From: Variovorax sp. 679
GTDB taxonomy: Bacteria > Pseudomonadota > Gammaproteobacteria > Burkholderiales > Burkholderiaceae_C
Length of the DNA: 64,000 nt
NCBI RefSeq assembly: GCF_003952185.1
Contig: NZ_RXFS01000007.1
Span: 434,001-498,000 of the forward strand
Reading direction: 5' to 3'
Of the stretch, positions 61,120-64,000 are shown one piece after another; within the stretch, counting starts at the first letter, position 1, and every line of letters begins with the position of its first letter. The translations under genes were made by a program, and so were the position numbers. Below the pieces are notes generated by a model. That model saw nothing but the letters and a program-made list of their open reading frames with translations, did no database searches and had not been told where the DNA came from.

Positions 61120-62457
61120 ATGAAGCGCCCCCTCCGCCGCTGGCTCGCCGGCATCGCCATCGCGTTGCTGCTGAGCATCGGCGCGCTGGTGTGGGTGGTG
61201 GCCACGCGCCTGCCCACCGACGACGAGGTGGCCGCGAAGATCGCCGAAGGCTTCGAGAAGCGCTTCGGCGTCGCCCTGAAGATCGGTGGCGCCCACTGGA
61301 CGCTGCTGCCGATGCCCGTGCTGGTGCTGTCCGACATCGCCACCGACCAGCCGCGACCCATCACCCTGCGCCGCCTCACCCTGCAGCTGCAGCCCGTGCC
61401 GCTGCTGCAGCGCGTCATTGCCGTGGACGACATCGAGATCGAGGGCCTGGTGCTGCCGCGTGCCTCGGTGCAGGCGTTCCGCGGCAAGGGGCCGAAACCG
61501 CAGGAGGGGGGCGGGGGCGTCGTCGCGCTGCCCGCGCCATGGACGCTCGCGCCCGTGCCCGTGGAACAGCTGCGCTGGCGTGACGTGACATGGATCGACC
61601 GGCGCGACATCGCGCTGGCCTACGACGGCGACATCCGCTTCGACCCCGGCTGGCGCCCGCGCCAGGCCCGGGTCGAGCGCTCCGGCCTGACACCGCCCGC
61701 GCGCCTGCGCCTCGACCGCCAGGCCGGGCAGGACCGCTGGCGCACCCGCATCGACGCGGGCGGCGGCACCTGGAACGGCGTCTCCCGCCTCGAGACCCAG
61801 CCCGACGGCAAGCTCCAGCTCTCGGCCGACCTGGAGCCGCGCCAGATCGACATCGAGAGCCTGGCGCAGGCCTTCGGCCGCAGCACCTCGGTGGCCGGCA
61901 AGTTCTCGGGCAACACCACGCTGGTGGCCGAGGCGGGCAGCGCCGACGAACTGGGCGCGCTGATCCGCAGCCTGCACACCCGCACCACCTTCTCGGTGCA
62001 GCCCGCCACGCTCACCAGGCTGGACGTGGCCAAGGCCGTCACCACCGCGGGCATCAGCCGCGGCGGCACCACCACGCTGGAAGAACTCAGCGGCACGCTC
62101 GACACCCAGGGCACCGAGGACGGCGTGGTGCTGCAGTACAGCAACCTCAAGGCCCGCTCGGGCGTGCTCAAGGCCAGCGGCAACCTGAAGCTGTTCAACC
62201 GCAAGCTCGACGGCGAGATCGCGGTGGACCTCGTTGATGGCGTGGTCGGCGTGCCGTTGAAGGTGAGCGGCACCATGAGCGACCCCGAACTCTCGCTGAC
62301 CGGCGCCGCGCTGACCGGCGCGGCCATCGGCAGCGCGGTGCTGCCGGGCGTGGGCACCGCCATCGGGGCGCGCGTGGGGCAGCAGGTGGAGAAGATCTTC
62401 GGCGGGGGCAAGCCGAAGAAGCCGGTGCCCAAACCCAAGGCCCGGGCCAGGCCCTAG
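61120..62457 (+). CDS. AsmA-family inner-membrane protein
   Basis: The product has 445 residues. One N-terminal membrane helix (about 10-30) is followed by a long periplasmic part with AsmA-type beta repeats (LRRLTLQLQPVPLLQRVIAVDDIEIEGL, and the C-terminal FNRKLDGEIAVDLVDG). The tail ends in a basic Lys/Pro/Arg stretch. AsmA-family proteins are thought to move lipids between membranes. A possible extended -10 (TGCTACCTT at 61105-61113) puts the start of transcription on the ATG. Confidence 0.85.
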   Translation: MKRPLRRWLAGIAIALLLSIGALVWVVATRLPTDDEVAAKIAEGFEKRFGVALKIGGAHWTLLPMPVLVLSDIATDQPRPITLRRLTLQLQPVPLLQRVIAVDDIEIEGLVLPRASVQAFRGKGPKPQEGGGGVVALPAPWTLAPVPVEQLRWRDVTWIDRRDIALAYDGDIRFDPGWRPRQARVERSGLTPPARLRLDRQAGQDRWRTRIDAGGGTWNGVSRLETQPDGKLQLSADLEPRQIDIESLAQAFGRSTSVAGKFSGNTTLVAEAGSADELGALIRSLHTRTTFSVQPATLTRLDVAKAVTTAGISRGGTTTLEELSGTLDTQGTEDGVVLQYSNLKARSGVLKASGNLKLFNRKLDGEIAVDLVDGVVGVPLKVSGTMSDPELSLTGAALTGAAIGSAVLPGVGTAIGARVGQQVEKIFGGGKPKKPVPKPKARARP

Positions 62458-63842
62458 GCAAAGGCCTTGATGGCCGCCGGCACCGTCAGCACCGCCGTGT
62501 AGTAGCCCATGAACTGCACGCCGGTGTTGAACCCGATCGCACGCGACAACAGGCCGCCCAGCAGTCCCATCGTCAGGATCACCAGCAGCCCGAGCAGCTG
62601 GCCCTCCCACACGCTGATGACCACGATCAGTCCGACGAAGGTCGCGATGATCGCCTCGTGGCTCACCTTGCGCGACACGAACAGCGCCGCGCGGCGCGCG
62701 AAGTTCATGGTGAACGGATAGGCCACCAGCGCGGCCAGGACAACCGCCAGCATGCCGTAGCCCAGGAATTCCCAGTGGTTCAGCAGGTTGTGCAGGTTGT
62801 GCGTCTGGCCGCTGGCCGCATCGATGGTGAACACCGGCGGTGCGTTGAAGAGCGGCGCGGCCGGCCCGGCGGCCACCGGGCTCAGCGGCAGGCCGATGGC
62901 GATCAGCGGGATCAGCGCCTCGGCGATGTAGGTGGCCTCGGTCACGCCGTTGCGCGCGGCCAGCGTGGTGGTGAGCCGGTGGTACGCATGCCTGATGCGC
63001 GAGCCGACCAGCTCGCCCAGCACCACCGTCATCGCCACCGGGCTGAACACGAAGGTGGCGCTGGAGATCGCCGCCGTCGCGAAGGTCCACTTCACCTGTC
63101 CGCGGTCGAGCACCTTGAACGGGTTGGGAAAGTAGCCCGACCAGCCTTTCACGTCGGGCGCCAGAGAGAAGGTGCGGACCTTGTCGCGCTTCATGCGGGC
63201 ACGCGCGGCGGGCGAGATCACCGAGAACAGGTCGGCCACCAGCGGCCCGATGGCGATGCCCAGGAAGTAGCTGATGCTGAGCTTCACGCCGTATTTGCCG
63301 GTAAGGGCCTGCAGCGCCACGATCACCATCACGAAGGGCACCAGCGTCGCCACCGAGGCCCAGCGCCCGCTGGAGAAATACGCGATGGCCACCGCAGCCG
63401 CCACGAAGATCCACGGCGCCGCCTTGGTGATGGCCGCGCCGTAGGGCGCCAGCAGCACCGCGAACAGCACGGCCAGCGGCACCGCGATGAAGGCCGCGAT
63501 GATCGCGCCCGACACCATCTTGCGCAGCGCGATGTGCGGCACGCCCAGGTTGCGCAGCACGTTGGCATCCTGCAGCAGCGGCGTGGCCATGGTGTCGCCC
63601 GGAATGCCGAGCAGGGCCGTTGGCACCGCGTGCGTCATGTGCTTGGCGACGGCCGCCGCCAGGAAGAAGGTGAACACGCCCACCGGCGGCACGCCGAGCA
63701 GCACCACCAGCAGTGTGAGCGGCGCGAGCGTGGTGGTCTCGTCGGTGCCCGACACGAGGCCGATGGCCGCGAACACCACGGCGCCCACGAGGCCCATGCC
63801 GGTGGCCACGAGGATCTGGTTCAGGAGCGCGGCGTCGATCAT
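62454..63842 (-). CDS. Tripartite tricarboxylate transporter permease TctA
   Basis: The product has 462 residues with about 11 membrane helices. The TctA signatures are GVPPVGVFTFFLAAAVAKH, PTALLGIPGDTMATPLLQD and the second-half ALIPLIAIGLPLSP. It forms the channel for a Bug/TctC receptor. No TctB gene is adjacent. It overlaps the upstream gene by 4 bp and the convergent AsmA gene by 4 bp. Confidence 0.9.
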   Translation of the reverse strand: MIDAALLNQILVATGMGLVGAVVFAAIGLVSGTDETTTLAPLTLLVVLLGVPPVGVFTFFLAAAVAKHMTHAVPTALLGIPGDTMATPLLQDANVLRNLGVPHIALRKMVSGAIIAAFIAVPLAVLFAVLLAPYGAAITKAAPWIFVAAAVAIAYFSSGRWASVATLVPFVMVIVALQALTGKYGVKLSISYFLGIAIGPLVADLFSVISPAARARMKRDKVRTFSLAPDVKGWSGYFPNPFKVLDRGQVKWTFATAAISSATFVFSPVAMTVVLGELVGSRIRHAYHRLTTTLAARNGVTEATYIAEALIPLIAIGLPLSPVAAGPAAPLFNAPPVFTIDAASGQTHNLHNLLNHWEFLGYGMLAVVLAALVAYPFTMNFARRAALFVSRKVSHEAIIATFVGLIVVISVWEGQLLGLLVILTMGLLGGLLSRAIGFNTGVQFMGYYTAVLTVPAAIKAFA

Positions 63843-64000
63843 TGCGCGGCTCCTTCGACGCGCCGGGCGCGGGGCTCGTACGACGCGAACAGCTCGTGGA
63901 TCTCGAGCTCCTTCATCTCGCGCACCACCACGGGCGGCAGGTCGTCCATCGAGCCGAGGCCGCCGTGTTCGGCGGCCAGCTCGGCCAGCACCTCCTCGCG
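63839..64000 (-). CDS. C-terminal end of an unrecognised protein, cut by window
   Basis: The last 53 residues are readable. The segment is acidic and helical (LAELAAEHGGLGSMDD, REMKELEIHELF) and ends RRVEGAAQ. It overlaps the TctA start by 4 bp (ATGA), so it is upstream in the same operon. It does not look like TctB because no membrane helix is present. Confidence 0.6.
   Translation of the reverse strand, partial: REEVLAELAAEHGGLGSMDDLPPVVVREMKELEIHELFASYEPRARRVEGAAQ

Overview
The window is high-GC, almost gap-free DNA from a betaproteobacterium. The gene content points to the Comamonadaceae, and most likely Variovorax or a close relative. The signs are the order mnmG-rsmG-lysE-parA-hydrolase-parB, several Bug/Tct and Liv-type uptake genes, a fused LivH-LivM permease, a creD/VIT-vWA divergent pair, and short dispersed palindromic repeats. 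No tRNA, rRNA, transposase, phage or CRISPR locus was seen. This looks like core chromosome near the replication origin, not an island.

Layout. 0-8.4 kb: cell-envelope genes. These are a VIT/vWA surface protein cut by the window edge, a divergent creD preceded by a perfect CreB 'cre tag', a membrane-tethered NagZ-like glycosidase, PBP1A, a hypothetical protein and a fatty acid desaturase. 8.4-10.8 kb: the creB-creC two-component system, likely the regulator of creD. 10.8-11.3 kb: a 566-bp gene-free, locally AT-rich region with a DnaA-trio-like tract and two perfect DnaA boxes. 11.3-15.4 kb: a TerB/DUF697 protein, then a cueR-copZ operon divergent from copA. 15.4-19.6 kb: an unusual minus-strand cluster of hydrolase, ACP, ketosynthase, sterol-desaturase-like hydroxylase and GNAT genes. 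19.7-21.8 kb: a second two-component system. 21.8-28.1 kb: minus-strand metabolic genes (RidA/GNAT/VOC operon, old yellow enzyme, AtuA plus enoyl-CoA hydratase, GST). 28.3-29.4 kb: a DUF1328 peptide and a transglutaminase.

29.6-35.4 kb is the chromosome segregation block mnmG-rsmG-lysE-parA-hydrolase-parB, with a perfect parS inside mnmG and a one-mismatch parS inside rsmG. 35.5-40.8 kb holds a CsgG-like lipoprotein, an FAD-linked oxidase, DinB, a cobalamin adenosyltransferase, a CYTH protein and a GDSL esterase. 40.9-47.1 kb is a branched-chain-amino-acid-type ABC operon with an OsmC gene and a VOC gene in it. 47.1-55.4 kb is a mix of small regulators and enzymes: CPBP protease, HxlR with a reductase, RcnB, a CysB-like LysR, a TetR with a 37-residue peptide and a hydrolase, an AlkB/DesA-type desaturase and a Bug receptor. 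55.4-59.0 kb carries a four-domain rhodanese protein convergent with minCDE. 59.2-64 kb holds a uracil/xanthine permease, a hotdog thioesterase, an AsmA-family protein, a TctA permease and the end of one more gene.

The main themes are peptidoglycan and envelope surveillance (CreBCD, PBP1A, NagZ-like), chromosome replication, segregation and division control (DnaA-box region, ParABS, MinCDE), and copper export. Four copies of one ~95-bp repeat are interspersed. In two of them the repeat end forms the Shine-Dalgarno sequence of the next gene. Start sites, motifs and repeats were read by eye; no alignment or database search was run.
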